The notes: generated by a model not told the origin, from the sequence alone. A stretch of 64,000 nucleotides of DNA from Phycisphaerales bacterium PN19_bin_20 (GCA_021173225.1 JAJOLK010000006.1:62001-126000); one strand, 5' to 3'; counted from the stretch's first letter, positions 17,755-29,277 are shown. Translations and numbers: made by a program.

Positions 17755-17787
17755 GCCTCGCGTGGGGCAGGATTTTGTTCTGCATCC
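17755..17787 (+). repeat. Single degenerate copy of the dispersed palindromic repeat
   Basis: GCCTCGCGTGGGGCAGGATT is followed by TTGTTCTGCATCC, matching the unit at 4311-4336 on its left half. The right arm is eroded, so the hairpin is weaker. It lies 20 nt after the tgt stop, between convergent genes. Confidence 0.6.
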
Positions 17788-17864
17788 GCGCCTTGAGGGT
17801 GCCAGTTTGCAACCGGCCATCGGTCTGAAGGCTCCACACTCGTTCGCTCATCACTCATCGCTAC

Positions 17865-19016
17865 TCAGAGCGCCTGCAGTTCGCCGGTCAGCGGTTCGAT
17901 CAGGTCCTTAACCGTTACCAGCCCGACCGGCCGCGCACCCGAGACGACAATCGCCATCTTCGTGCCCTGGTCCACCAGCGTCGCCAGCGCCGCGCGCACC
18001 GGCGTGTCGGGCCCGAGCATGACCGCCGGCGTCACCAAGCTGCGCAGCAGCGCGGGCACCTCTGCGTCCGTCACTTGCGAGCCCCGGCCGCCGGTATCGC
18101 CCAGGCGCGTGCACAGGTCAAGATGGCTGACGAGCCCGAGCATCAGCCCACGCCCATCTACCAGCGGAAAACGGCTCGCCCTGTGCGCCGCGATGTACTC
18201 CAGCACGCGCCGGCGCGGCCAGCTCACGTCGATGGTCTGCGCGCGGGCCCAGGGGATCATCTCGTCACGCACGCGGCTGAGGCGCAGCGCAAAGGCCTGG
18301 TCCAGCAGTGTCAGCTGGCTCAGGCTAATCACCCCGTGCTCCGCGCCTTCCTTCAGCAGCGTTTGGATGTGCTGGCGCGCTTGCACCGGGTCGTCTATCG
18401 CCCCGCGCGTCACCACGCGCGACAACACACCGGCGATCGCGCGGACCACCGGCAGCACGCCCGTCCACGTCACCACCAGCCGCCACAGACGCACCGCCGG
18501 TGCAGCGGCGTACGTGAAGCGGTCGGGATCGGCCCGGAACACCTCTTTAGGCAGCGTGTCCACAAGCACAAACAGCAGCGGCGTAAGCACCACCACGTTG
18601 ATGATGACCTGCTGCACCTCGCTATACCCGCGCGCCGTCAGCAGCGCTGTCACGCCCAGGCTCGTGACGGCCGAGAACAAGTTGAAGCCAATCAGCAGCG
18701 CCGGCAGCGTCCGGTCCGCGCGCTGCACGTCACCCGAGAGCATCCGCGCAAGCCGATCGGTCGGGTTCGTGCGCGCCGCGCGGATCCGCAGCCGCACGCG
18801 GTTGACGCTGTACAGCCCGATCTCACTGCCCGCAAAGAACGCCGCACCCAGCATCCCCACCAGCGCCAGCAGCACCCAGCCGGTCTCTGCTGCGCTGGGC
18901 AGCCAAGGCCAGTTGGGAATCCACGCGTCGAGCCACTCAAACGCCGACGGCAGCGGCGTGGACGCGCGCCCCACGGCCGTTGAAGTCACAGGCGTCACCA
19001 CGTCAGCAGCGCTCAT
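17865..19016 (-). CDS. CNNM (DUF21) / CBS-domain membrane protein, distal gene
   Basis: The product has 383 residues. An N-terminal DUF21/CNNM membrane domain (about 45-200) contains GAAFFAGSEIGLYSVNRVRLR and the LPKEVFR segment typical of the family. Two CBS motifs follow (about 250-375; SRFPLVDGRGLMLGLVSHLDL and MAIVVSGARPVGLVTVKDLIEPL). The family includes CorB/CorC-type Mg2+ or Co2+ efflux proteins. Here the C-terminal CorC_HlyC domain is absent, while it is present in the upstream partner. Its ATG overlaps that gene's stop by 4 nt (ATGA), so the two are coupled and probably form a hetero-complex. Confidence 0.82.
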   Translation of the reverse strand: MSAADVVTPVTSTAVGRASTPLPSAFEWLDAWIPNWPWLPSAAETGWVLLALVGMLGAAFFAGSEIGLYSVNRVRLRIRAARTNPTDRLARMLSGDVQRADRTLPALLIGFNLFSAVTSLGVTALLTARGYSEVQQVIINVVVLTPLLFVLVDTLPKEVFRADPDRFTYAAAPAVRLWRLVVTWTGVLPVVRAIAGVLSRVVTRGAIDDPVQARQHIQTLLKEGAEHGVISLSQLTLLDQAFALRLSRVRDEMIPWARAQTIDVSWPRRRVLEYIAAHRASRFPLVDGRGLMLGLVSHLDLCTRLGDTGGRGSQVTDAEVPALLRSLVTPAVMLGPDTPVRAALATLVDQGTKMAIVVSGARPVGLVTVKDLIEPLTGELQAL

Positions 19017-20314
19017 GATGCACCCCCACGGCTCGGCACTGTCACATCCGCGTCCGCTTGCACCGCGCCACCGTCGATGCTCACCGTCACGCGGTCTGCC
19101 ACGCGCCCGAGCATCGATTCAACCCGCAGGTAAACGTTGCCGATTTGCACGCTGTCGCCCGCGCGCGGCACGCGCCCCAGCTTGGCAAACACCAGCCCCG
19201 CCACCGTCGCGACCCTCGGGATCGCCTCGCCCCCGAACATCTCTGACCACTGCCGCACGCTCAAGCGGCCCGGGACGCTCCACGTCCCCGGCGCGATCTG
19301 CCGCATGTCGGCGCTCATGGATGCGTCGTCGCCGCTGGCCAGCTCACTCGAGAGGCGCTTGACCACGTCCTGCGCGGTGATCAGCCCCGTGACGTCGCCG
19401 TGCTCAGAGACGCACAGGCAGACCTTCGCCCCGGTGGTCCGCAGCATTTCGAGCAGCTTGTCAAGGCTTGCGCGGTCTGGCACGTACCGCGCAGGTGACG
19501 CAAAGTCACCCAGCGCCGCGGGCCGGCTCAGCGCGACTGTCGAGAGGTACCGCTTGATATCCACCACCCCCAGCACCTTACCGTCTAGCCCGCCGCTGGT
19601 CATCACTACGCGCGTCAGCCCGCGTCGGGCCAGGTCGGTGATCTCCGCGGGCGTGGTGCCGGGCTCAACACTCACCACGTCGGTCCGGTGCGTCATGACC
19701 TCGCGCACGCGCAGGCTGCTCAGACGGATCACCTGCCGCAGCACGCGCTGCTCGTCGGCGTCGATGGTGCCCTCCTGCGTACCCAGGCTCACCAGCTCGT
19801 CAAGCTCGCGCGGGGTCAGCGGCGAGGGCGCACGCGCCGGCACCAGCAGCCGCGTCAGTGGCGCGATCACCAGCCGCTCAAGCCCCACCGCCACAGGGCG
19901 GCACGCCATGAACACCACCTTCGCCCCGGGCGCAATCACCCGGCAGATCTCCACGCGGTACCGCGCCGCCAGCATCTTCGCCACCACCTCGCCCACCAGC
20001 GTCATCGCCAGCAGGTTGACACCCGCCAGCACAATCTGCAGCCAAAGCTCCGGCACGCGCAGCAGCGCAATTGACGTGAGCAAGAAGTAGAGCGTGCTCG
20101 CCGCCGTGTTCAGCAGCAAGATCAGCACCAGCAGCGCCCGCGGCCGCGCCAGCAAAAAATCCACGGCACGCGCCGCCCGCGGGCTCCCACGCGCCATCCG
20201 CAGCCGGTCCTGATACGTCAGGCTAAAGAGCGCCGTCTCACAGCCAGACAGCACGGCCACCGCCGCCAGAGGCACGGGCAGCGGGGCCAGCAGCGGCAGC
20301 AGTTCCAGCACCAT
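19013..20314 (-). CDS. CNNM (DUF21) / CBS / CorC_HlyC-domain membrane protein
   Basis: The product has 433 residues from the ATG at 20314; a TTG two codons earlier is possible. The DUF21 membrane domain spans about 1-170, with SGCETALFSLTYQDRLRM and GEVVAKMLA. A CBS pair follows (REVMTHRTDVVSVEPGTTPAEI through GLITAQDVVKRL), then a C-terminal CorC_HlyC-type domain (PGRLSVRQWSEMFGGEAIPRVATVAGLVFAKLGRVP and the following beta strands). The second CBS motif retains CLCVSEHGDVTGLIT. Cation (Mg2+ or Co2+) transport or its regulation is the family role. It lies 112 nt downstream of the HscB-like gene on the same strand. Confidence 0.83.
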   Translation of the reverse strand: MVLELLPLLAPLPVPLAAVAVLSGCETALFSLTYQDRLRMARGSPRAARAVDFLLARPRALLVLILLLNTAASTLYFLLTSIALLRVPELWLQIVLAGVNLLAMTLVGEVVAKMLAARYRVEICRVIAPGAKVVFMACRPVAVGLERLVIAPLTRLLVPARAPSPLTPRELDELVSLGTQEGTIDADEQRVLRQVIRLSSLRVREVMTHRTDVVSVEPGTTPAEITDLARRGLTRVVMTSGGLDGKVLGVVDIKRYLSTVALSRPAALGDFASPARYVPDRASLDKLLEMLRTTGAKVCLCVSEHGDVTGLITAQDVVKRLSSELASGDDASMSADMRQIAPGTWSVPGRLSVRQWSEMFGGEAIPRVATVAGLVFAKLGRVPRAGDSVQIGNVYLRVESMLGRVADRVTVSIDGGAVQADADVTVPSRGGAS

Positions 20315-20426
20315 GTTCAACCGTCGCCCTCAAAGACCACGCCCGCACACTCAGTCACGCCACGCACACACCCCAACGCCGGCACAGACGCCTTCTCACA
20401 TTCACACAACGAACGACTCATTCCGC

Positions 20427-21107
20427 TCACACCGGCCCCTCCTGCGGGGCGTCGAGCTGGTCCAGCATCCGCTCAATGTACCGCCACGCGTTCAGCTCAC
20501 GCCGCAGATGGCTCAGCAGCCCGCGCCGCGTCGCCTGATCGCCCTCGACACCGGCGCCCCCCGGTCCAAGCAGCGACGCGAACAGACCGGCAACCCGCGT
20601 GACATGCCCGGCCCGCAGCGCGCCAGCCCGGTTGAGCAGCGCGTCCATTGCTATCACGTCAGGCGTCCGATCACCCGCCCCGCCGCGCGCAGCAGAGGCC
20701 TCGGCCGCCTCGCGCAGCTCCATCATCGTCATCAAGAATCCTTCAGGCAACGACCGGTCCGACGCCGCGCCCGCGCCATCTAGTAGCGCAAGCAGCGCGA
20801 CGGCGCGCCGCTCGGGGTCCTCCAGCGTTCGCTTCGCAGCGTTCAGCCGCGCCGCGACCAGCTCAACCGCTGATGCAGGCGCACCCGCCTCCGCACGGTC
20901 CGGATGCGCCGGCACGCTCGCCGCCACGTACGCGTGCTGGATCTCTGAGGGGCTCAGGTCAAACCTGCGCGGCAGCCCCAGTGCCGTGAAGGCGTCAGGC
21001 ACCGCGAACGGGCCTGGCCCCGCCGCAGCAAGCCCGCCCGCCGGCTCGCTCTCGCGCAGCGTCCAGCCAGCCCCTTCCGCACCCTGTCCGCCCGCGGTCA
21101 ACATCAT
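20427..21107 (-). CDS. hscB: HscB-like J-domain co-chaperone
   Basis: The product has 226 residues from the ATG at 21107; a second ATG follows directly. It has the HscB layout: FTALGLPRRFDLSPSEIQHAY opens a J domain, HPDR carries the conserved HPD for Hsp70 activation, and ARLNAAKRTLEDPERRAVALL follows. The second domain begins with the signature FLMTMMELREA, which in HscB contacts the IscU scaffold. HscB with HscA helps transfer iron-sulfur clusters from IscU. Unusually, no isc or hsc partner gene is adjacent, and the loop after HPDR is short. It could instead be a divergent J-protein, but the LMxxMELRE signature favours HscB. Confidence 0.72.
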   Translation of the reverse strand: MMLTAGGQGAEGAGWTLRESEPAGGLAAAGPGPFAVPDAFTALGLPRRFDLSPSEIQHAYVAASVPAHPDRAEAGAPASAVELVAARLNAAKRTLEDPERRAVALLALLDGAGAASDRSLPEGFLMTMMELREAAEASAARGGAGDRTPDVIAMDALLNRAGALRAGHVTRVAGLFASLLGPGGAGVEGDQATRRGLLSHLRRELNAWRYIERMLDQLDAPQEGPV

Positions 21108-21313
21108 CGCGATGGTAGCAAATGCACCCCGCGCACGCCCCAAGCCAAACGCTCAGCCAAACTTCAGGGGCCCCACGCACTCTGCAGGCCGCCAGCGAGG
21201 TCGCCACGAATCTCACGCCGTGAGTTGTTCCGGCACGCCTCCTGCGCCGATAAACTGTCCTGCGCCGGAACGCCCCGACCTCGCGTGGGCGACGGGCCAG
21301 CGAAAGGAAACCC

Positions 21314-22006
21314 TTGGCCAAGCACATCGGCATCGCCGCGGCAAGCCCAGAGGGCTCCAGCCTGGTCTACCGCGAGGTCTATCGCCACGCACAGAAGCTC
21401 GTAGGCGACAGCGGGCACCCGCGCGTCAGCGTTCACAACGAGCCTCTCGAAGACTACCTCGACGCCGTCGAGCGAGACGACTGGCACACCGTCGGCGAGC
21501 TGCTGCTCAAGAGTGCCCGCGCCTTGGCCGCCTGCGGTGCTCAATTTGCCATCGCCCCCGACAACCTCATGCAGCACGGGGTCTACATGGCCGAGCCGCG
21601 CAGCCCCATCCCCTGGCTCAAAATGACCGACCTCGTCGCTGACGCCATCACCCGCGACGGTTGCAAGACCGTCGGGGTCATCGGCACCAAGCTGGTCATG
21701 TACGGCTCGACCTACCAGACCCTCCTTGGCATCCGCGGGGTCAAGGTCGTCGCGCCCGAAGCGCACGATGCCGAGATGATCCACGATGTCATCATGAACG
21801 AACTGGTCCACGGCGAGGTCACCCTCGAAAGCCAGACCGGCTGGATCCTGGCCCTCGGACGCCTCATGGCCCGCGGGTGTGAGGGCGTCATCCTCGGCTG
21901 CAGCGAGGCACCGCTGCTGATCAGCCCGCTTCAAAGCCCGCTGCCGGTTTATGACAGCACCGCGCTGCTGGCAGAAGGTGCCGCGCGATACTCACTGAGC
22001 ATGTGA
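21314..22006 (+). CDS. Aspartate/glutamate racemase-superfamily protein with altered first active-site Cys
   Basis: The product has 230 residues from a TTG at 21314 with AGGAAA upstream. The fold matches the Asp/Glu racemase family: IGIAAASPEGSSLVYREV at the N-terminus, AGC-like DNLMQHG in the middle and GCEGVILGCSEAPLL at the C-terminus. In racemases two cysteines act as paired acid/base residues. The C-terminal one is present (GCSE), but the N-terminal one, normally in a CNT(A)H motif, is replaced by Asp in APDNLMQH. It may therefore be a one-sided enzyme (decarboxylase, isomerase or hydrolase-like) or a non-classical racemase. It is divergent from hscB and has no clear operon partner. Confidence 0.75.
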   Translation: MAKHIGIAAASPEGSSLVYREVYRHAQKLVGDSGHPRVSVHNEPLEDYLDAVERDDWHTVGELLLKSARALAACGAQFAIAPDNLMQHGVYMAEPRSPIPWLKMTDLVADAITRDGCKTVGVIGTKLVMYGSTYQTLLGIRGVKVVAPEAHDAEMIHDVIMNELVHGEVTLESQTGWILALGRLMARGCEGVILGCSEAPLLISPLQSPLPVYDSTALLAEGAARYSLSM

Positions 22007-22110
22007 ACGGCCTGGGTGATCTCGTTGGAGAGCCACCTGCGCTTCCGTCGCCTCGGGTTTTCAACCCGCGCGCGAGCCAACGGCCAATCGCTCCGCCGCT
22101 AAACAAAGAA

Positions 22111-22130
22111 GGCCCGGGACAGCCCGGGCC
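22111..22130 (-). terminator. Rho-independent terminator of the TlpA-like gene
   Basis: The perfect 8-bp stem GGCCCGGG (22111-22118) / CCCGGGCC (22123-22130) has a 4-nt loop. On the minus strand it is followed by TTCTTTGTTTAG. It lies about 120 nt past the stop at 22249. The other 220 bp between the convergent genes show nothing else. Confidence 0.7.
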
Positions 22131-22248
22131 ATTCCTCCTACTTGATGCTGCTCAACCCACCGCGTCTAGGTGCGCCCGCATCGCGCGGGTCTTGGCTCTC
22201 TCGCCTGTGCCTCACTTGGCGAGCACAAGACTTGAGCGAGAGGCCGTT

Positions 22249-23517
22249 TTACTTCGTCTCTTCCGCGGGCTTCTGCTCGCCATTGAAGACCTTCAGCATT
22301 GTCTCGAGCTCAGCCAGTTCATCGCCGCCAATCTTCGAGGCCTGGGCCAGCGCGATCGCACGCGTTTGGCTCTCAACCGCCTTGGCCTTGTCGCCCGTCG
22401 CGAACTGCGCCCGCGCCAGCGTGTCGGCAATCGACCAGTCCTGACCCTTGGCCGCCTCGTCGGCCTTCTCGGCAAACGCCAGGGCAAAGGGGTAGTCACG
22501 TCGGCTCACGCCCGGCCCCTCAAGTACCGTGTACGCGATCTGATTCAACGCCGCCGGCGTTGTCGCCAGCTCGGGCGATGCCAGCAGCGCGTCCTTCATC
22601 GCATACGCCTTGTCGGGCTGGTTGGCCTGACGCAGCAGCAGGTTGAACTTGCTGATCTCGATCCGGCCCGCCATGTCAGGGAAGGCCGCCTTGACCGCGT
22701 TCATCGCCGTCACCGCGCCGTCCCAGTCCTTGGCCGCGACCGCCTCGCTGACCTTCTTGCTCAGCGGCCCCAGCGTCTTCTGGCGCGCCTCCATCTTCGC
22801 CTGCGCCGCCGTGTCCTTCTCGCGCTCCGCGGCGAAGTCTGCCGCCGCCTTCTTCAGGTCCCACTCCTTGGCCACCACCTTCGCCAGCGGCTCATCCATA
22901 CCCCCGGGGTGACCGATCCACGCGACCGTCCCGGTCTGATCGACGATGAACGCCGCGGGGATTCCGTTCTGGCCCGCCGCCTGCATGAAGGCGGTGTCCA
23001 CCTTCTTGGCCTCGCCATCGAAGGCCACGGTGTAGGCCATCTTGTCGCCCTGCTTCTCGACGAACTGGATGACCTTGCTGAGCGTGTTGGCGTCGTACGG
23101 ACGCTCCCAGATGTTCACGCCGACAAACCGCGCCTTGCCCTCGTACTTCTTCTGCAGCTCAGAAAGGTGCGGGAACACGCGGATGCAAGGGCCGCACCAC
23201 GTCGCCCAGAACTCCACCACATAAACCTGCCCGGGCTCGTACACGGTGATGGGCGCGCCCTTGATGAACGTCTCGACGGCCAGCGCCGGGGCCTTGTCGC
23301 CCACCGAGAGGCCGATCGCCTTGGTCTCGGGTGCCGGCTCCTTAACGCGGATCGCCGCCGCGTCAGGCCCACCAGTGGTGGGGGCTGTGGGGGCTGTGGG
23401 GGTTGTGGGGGTTGTGGGGGTCGTGGGCCCATCGGCCCGCGCCACGCATGTTCCCGCAACCAGAAGCCCGGCCGCAAGTGAAAGTGCCAGCCCAGAAACG
23501 ATCCTCGAAGTCTTCAT
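22249..23517 (-). CDS. Exported TlpA/ResA-like thioredoxin-fold protein with helical C-terminus
   Basis: The product has 422 residues. A signal peptide (1-29) is followed by a Thr-Pro-rich low-complexity tract of TTP/TAP units (31-50). The thioredoxin domain spans about 70-215: WCGPC (C108, C111), the FVGVNIWER region and a cis-Pro segment GIPAAFIVDQTG. This is the TlpA/AhpC-TSA-like arrangement for periplasmic thiol-disulfide exchange or cytochrome maturation. The C-terminal 200 residues are helical with TPR-like spacing (AVAAKDWDGAVTAMNAVKAAFPD, ARAQFATGDKAKAVESQTRAIALA). It is followed by a strong terminator. The redox partner is not visible here. Confidence 0.86.
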   Translation of the reverse strand: MKTSRIVSGLALSLAAGLLVAGTCVARADGPTTPTTPTTPTAPTAPTTGGPDAAAIRVKEPAPETKAIGLSVGDKAPALAVETFIKGAPITVYEPGQVYVVEFWATWCGPCIRVFPHLSELQKKYEGKARFVGVNIWERPYDANTLSKVIQFVEKQGDKMAYTVAFDGEAKKVDTAFMQAAGQNGIPAAFIVDQTGTVAWIGHPGGMDEPLAKVVAKEWDLKKAAADFAAEREKDTAAQAKMEARQKTLGPLSKKVSEAVAAKDWDGAVTAMNAVKAAFPDMAGRIEISKFNLLLRQANQPDKAYAMKDALLASPELATTPAALNQIAYTVLEGPGVSRRDYPFALAFAEKADEAAKGQDWSIADTLARAQFATGDKAKAVESQTRAIALAQASKIGGDELAELETMLKVFNGEQKPAEETK

Positions 23518-23669
23518 GCGCGCTCCAAAGAGAATTAAGCCAAGAAAGAATGCCCGCTCGCAACCCGCGGCCTCACGGTCAGTCGCCCCGGGCGTTCAAA
23601 CCTTGCGGCGAGATTATCAGCCGCCGCTACCGAACGCAAGGTACAAACCTGCGGATCAGATGCCGCCCG

Positions 23670-25487
23670 TTAGCTGATGGCCATCGCCATCAGGAACTCG
23701 GCGTTGGTCTTCTGCTTCGTCAGGCGGGCCTTGAGCAGCTCCATCGCCTCCACCACATTCATGTCCGCCAGCACCTTGCGCAGGCGGTAGACCAGCTCGA
23801 GTTCCTTCTTGTCCATCAGCAGCTCCTCGCGCCGTGTGCCGCTGGCGGCCACGTCGATGCACGGGTAGATGCGCTTGTCCATCAGCTTGCGGTCAAGGTG
23901 CAGCTCGCTGTTGCCGGTGCCCTTGAACTCCTCGAAGATAACCTCGTCCATCTTGCTGCCCGTGTCAACCAGCGCGGTGGCGATGATCGTCAGGCTCCCG
24001 CCGTTCTCAATCGCGCGGGCCGCACCAAAGAACTTTTTGGGCCGCTGCAACGCACCCGCGTCGATGCCGCCCGACATAATCCTGCCCGAGTGCGGCATTT
24101 CGTTGTTGTACGCGCGGGCCAGGCGTGTGATCGAGTCCAGCAGGATCACTACGTCGTCCCCGAACTCGACCATCCGCTTGGCCTTCTCAATGACCATCTC
24201 GGCCACCTGCACGTGCCGCGCCGCCTGCTCGTCAAAGGTGCTCGCCACGACCTCGACGTTCTTGGCCTCCTTGGTCGTGTTGCGCCGGAAGTCCGTCACC
24301 TCCTCGGGCCGCTCGTCTACGAGCAGAACGATGATCTTCACGTCCGGATAGTTCTTGCTGATCGCACGCGTGATCTTCTGCAGCAGCACCGTCTTGCCCG
24401 TCCGCGGCGGGGCCACAATCAGCGCCCGCTGGCCCTTGCCAAGCGGCGCCACCAAGTCCACCGCGCGGCACTCGATCTGGTCGGGCGTCGTCTCAAGGAT
24501 GTACCGCGACTCTGGGTGCAGGGGCGTGAGGTTCTCAAAGACCTTCCGCTCGCCAACCTTCCCGGGCTTCTGGCCGTTGACAGAATCAACCCGCAGCAGC
24601 GCGAAGTACTTCTCGCTCTCTTTGGGCGGGCGGATGAATCCGCGCACAACCATGCCCTTTTTGAGCCCGTGACGCCGGATTTGTGTCGGGCTCACGTAGA
24701 TGTCGTCAGGGCCGGCCAGATAGCTGTTCTCCGGGCTTCGCAAGAACCCGAATTGGTCGGGCATGACCTCCAGCGTTCCGTCGCCGACCATCAGGCCCTG
24801 CTTGGCGGCACGCGCCTTGAGGATCTTGAAGATCAGGTCTTGCTTGCTGAGCTGGCTGAAGCCCTCAAGGCCCTCTTTCTTGGCGATCGCGTGGACCTCG
24901 TCGATCTCCATCCGCTGAAGCTGCGCGATCGTCAGGCTGTCCTTGATGATGGCCTTCGGGTCGGCCTTGGCGACGATCGCCTCAAGCTCGGCTGCTTCCC
25001 TTTCAAGGTCTTCATCGCTGGGCAGGCCGTGCTGGCCGGGCACGCCGCGGACTTCGCCGCCGGCATCGGGTGCACCGGGCTGAGGCGGACCGCCCCCCCC
25101 ACCACCGCCGCCGCCGCTCCCACCGCCGCCCATACCGGGCCCGCCGCCGCCGCCCATCCCGCCACCCATGCCGCCGCCACGGCGTTTCTTCTTCCGGCGA
25201 CGGTTGCCCATGCCACCACCGCCGCCCATACCGCCGCCGCCACTCATGTTGCCACCGCTCATGCCTGAGTTTCCTCCGGGTCCGCCCGATGGGCCCCCGC
25301 CGTTGCTGTAACCACTACCACCACCATTACCACTTCCGCCCGAGCCGCCGCCGCCACTGCCGGCGCCACTACTACTTCCGCCACTGCTGTCATTGCTGGC
25401 ACCGTGGGCTGCGGCCCCGCTGGCACCATCAAAGGCGGCGCTGCGCTGGGCGGGTGAGTCTGACAAACCGCTGGACTTGCTGGACAA
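23670..25487 (-). CDS. rho: Transcription termination factor Rho with Gly-rich N-terminal arm
   Basis: This is a hexameric RNA-dependent ATPase that ends transcription at C-rich untranslated RNA. I chose the TTG at 25487 (TGAGGA 7 nt before it), giving 605 residues; further upstream the frame looks non-coding. The first ~150 residues are a disordered arm rich in Gly, Ser and Met with a basic patch (RRRKKKRRG). Then come an N-terminal helical domain ([22 protein letters not shown]), the RNA-binding fold ([35 protein letters not shown]), Walker A APPRTGKT, Walker [17 protein letters not shown] and the secondary RNA-binding region near [21 protein letters not shown]. All core motifs are present. 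Confidence 0.95.
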   Translation of the reverse strand: MSSKSSGLSDSPAQRSAAFDGASGAAAHGASNDSSGGSSSGAGSGGGGSGGSGNGGGSGYSNGGGPSGGPGGNSGMSGGNMSGGGGMGGGGGMGNRRRKKKRRGGGMGGGMGGGGGPGMGGGGSGGGGGGGGGPPQPGAPDAGGEVRGVPGQHGLPSDEDLEREAAELEAIVAKADPKAIIKDSLTIAQLQRMEIDEVHAIAKKEGLEGFSQLSKQDLIFKILKARAAKQGLMVGDGTLEVMPDQFGFLRSPENSYLAGPDDIYVSPTQIRRHGLKKGMVVRGFIRPPKESEKYFALLRVDSVNGQKPGKVGERKVFENLTPLHPESRYILETTPDQIECRAVDLVAPLGKGQRALIVAPPRTGKTVLLQKITRAISKNYPDVKIIVLLVDERPEEVTDFRRNTTKEAKNVEVVASTFDEQAARHVQVAEMVIEKAKRMVEFGDDVVILLDSITRLARAYNNEMPHSGRIMSGGIDAGALQRPKKFFGAARAIENGGSLTIIATALVDTGSKMDEVIFEEFKGTGNSELHLDRKLMDKRIYPCIDVAASGTRREELLMDKKELELVYRLRKVLADMNVVEAMELLKARLTKQKTNAEFLMAMAIS

Positions 25488-26191
25488 GGCTTGATCCTCA
25501 ATGAGTGCGAGGCATGGAATGTGAACAGTGAAAGATGCGTGAGAAGCCGCGGAGTGCGACGGTTGAAAGGCGATCGGGCGGCGGCTGATCCTCACGCGCG
25601 TCGGCGTGGGGCTTAGAGCCGCGCACCAAGCCCGCCGCCGCTTCGCACCACTGGGCCCACGCGGACCGCGGGTTGGGTAAGACGGCGTCGAGGCGTCGGC
25701 GAGGCCTGCCTGCCACAGAGCACGGCTCCGGGCACACGCTGCGAGGTCGGTCGCGGAGGCTTGCTCCGTCCGGCGTCGCGGTGGGTAACAGCAGTTGTGC
25801 AGGCCTTTGTGCAGGCCAGGCTCGCGGATGCGAAGCCGGCGCGGCACACGTCTGATAGTACCTCGGTCAGGCCCCGATGCCAACTTGAGGGGTGGAATGT
25901 GGATTCATCTCGCCTTTGCGCACAACCGCGCGGATATCGCCGGACTTGGGTTCCCGATGACCCGCTATTGGCCGCGCCGATGCCCCCTCTAGCCTCGCGG
26001 CCCCGGACCCACCCCACATGGTATGTTTCAGGGCGGCAAACGCCCCTGGGGCGATCGTGGCGCATCCGCGCTTTGGTGCGCACTTTGGCGGTGTTCTTGC
26101 CTGTTTCACGCGACGCGGGCCCAGCGGCCTTGGGGGGGCCCAGCGGCTCGGGGCCGGGCCCAGAGGATTGGGGCGGGGATAATCCGTCGCG
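25488..26191 (-). other. Long non-coding region upstream of rho
   Basis: No convincing gene is present in about 700 bp on either strand; the open frames here are Pro/Arg-rich and lack family features. Because rho and the TIM-barrel gene are divergent, both promoters should lie here. rho messages often have long leaders used for autoregulation, which would fit. No clear -35/-10 pair, riboswitch or hairpin-terminator was recognised by eye. Confidence 0.45.
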
Positions 26192-27040
26192 ATGATGCTG
26201 CCCCCACTGGCCGTGAGTTTGTGCGACCTGCGGGCCGATGCCGCTGAAGTGGCCGGGGCCCGCCCAGCGCGCGGGAACTTGACGGCCCAGCTTGAACTTG
26301 TGCGTGAGGCGGGCTGCGGGTTGGTGGTGCTGGACGCCGCGGGCGCCGGGCTGCGGGCGCGAGAGCTTGACCAATCAGCACGGCGTGACGTGGCGGCGAT
26401 GTGCCGGCGCGCCGGGGTGCGGGTGGTGGGGCTTGATCTGTGGGTGCCGCCGGGGCACTGGGCAGAGGCGGCGCGGGTTGATCGGGCGTTCGAGGCCGCG
26501 CGCGAGGCGCTGGGCCTTCTGGCGGACCTACACCGGCTGACTGAGGCGGGTGGCGCGGGGCCGGGGGTGCTGACGGTTGAGCTGCCGACGGGCGCGGCGG
26601 AAGCTGGCGCAGCGGCGACGACGCTCGCGAGTTTTTGCGCGGGGTTGGGGGTGCTCGTGGCTGATGTTGGCGCTGGGATATGGGCGGGCGAGGGCGCAGG
26701 CACACCCGAGGGCGTGAGCATGGTGCTGGGGGTTGATCCGGCGGGCGAGATGCTGACGGGGCGTGATGTGCTGGTGCGGGCGGGGCGAGCAATGGCAGCG
26801 CGGCTGAGTGATGCCGGGCCGCTGGGAAGGGTGGAGGTTGGGGCGGGGCGATTAGATGTGGTGAGCTACGCGGCGGGCCTGGCGACGCGCGATGCCGGGC
26901 GGCGCTTGGGATATGTGACGCTGGACGTGCGCGGCGTGCGGCCAGCGCGCGGTGAAGGCATGGACGGCGAGCTTCTCAGTGGTCACGCGGGCGTGGTGCG
27001 GCGTGCGGCGGCGGCGTGGGCGGGCGCGCTGGGGGTGTGA
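26192..27040 (+). CDS. Xylose-isomerase-like TIM-barrel protein, function unknown
   Basis: The product has 282 residues, rich in Ala and Gly, starting ATG-ATG. The order of strands and helices suits a small TIM barrel of the sugar-phosphate isomerase/AP-endonuclease 2 type: VSLCDLRAD at the N-terminus, GCGLVVLDAAG, GVRVVGLDLWVPPGHW, VLTVELPTG, LGVLVADVGAGIW, SMVLGVDPAGEM, VSYAAGL and YVTLDVRGVR. The usual metal-binding His/Glu set is not obvious, so catalysis is uncertain. It is separated by 158 nt, containing a palindromic repeat, from lepA downstream. Confidence 0.6.
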   Translation: MMLPPLAVSLCDLRADAAEVAGARPARGNLTAQLELVREAGCGLVVLDAAGAGLRARELDQSARRDVAAMCRRAGVRVVGLDLWVPPGHWAEAARVDRAFEAAREALGLLADLHRLTEAGGAGPGVLTVELPTGAAEAGAAATTLASFCAGLGVLVADVGAGIWAGEGAGTPEGVSMVLGVDPAGEMLTGRDVLVRAGRAMAARLSDAGPLGRVEVGAGRLDVVSYAAGLATRDAGRRLGYVTLDVRGVRPARGEGMDGELLSGHAGVVRRAAAAWAGALGV

Positions 27041-27083
27041 GGCAAGAGGCATGGCAGGATGAATTCCTGCCCCGCGCGAGGCA
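27041..27083 (-). repeat. Copy of the dispersed palindromic repeat (minus orientation)
   Basis: GGCAGGATGAATTCCTGCC (27053-27071) is a palindrome, followed by CCGCGCGAGGC. Read on the minus strand it matches the unit found at 4311-4336. GGCAAGAGGCA flanks it on both sides as a short direct repeat. It starts immediately after the stop of the TIM-barrel gene. Confidence 0.65.
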
Positions 27084-27198
27084 AGAGGCAGCAGGTCTGC
27101 GGCGCGGGTCAGAGTCGGCGTGGGGGGTGCGTGGTCCGTATGATGGGTTTGACCACCATCCCTTTACCGGCCCACGTGGGCGGAATGTGTTCGCACCC

Positions 27199-29094
<1,896 letters not shown>

Positions 29095-29143
29095 TTTGTC
29101 GTAGCGGTCGAAGTCGCCCGTGTCGGCGCCCCGGTACCGCACG

Positions 29144-29160
29144 GCGATCTATCAGATCGC
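29144..29160 (+). terminator. Small hairpin after lepA
   Basis: The perfect stem GCGATCT (29144-29150) / AGATCGC (29154-29160) has a 3-nt loop and lies 50 nt past the lepA stop. There is no T-tract after it, so intrinsic termination is doubtful. Confidence 0.3.
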
Positions 29161-29277
29161 GGGCTGAGGGGGCGGTAGATGATTGAAGGCTAGCGTGAGT
29201 TCGAAAAGCTCGGGCCGGGCCGATTGGTCAGAGCGCCGGTGGCACCTAGTATCGCGGCCTTTGCAGGAGCGATCTTC

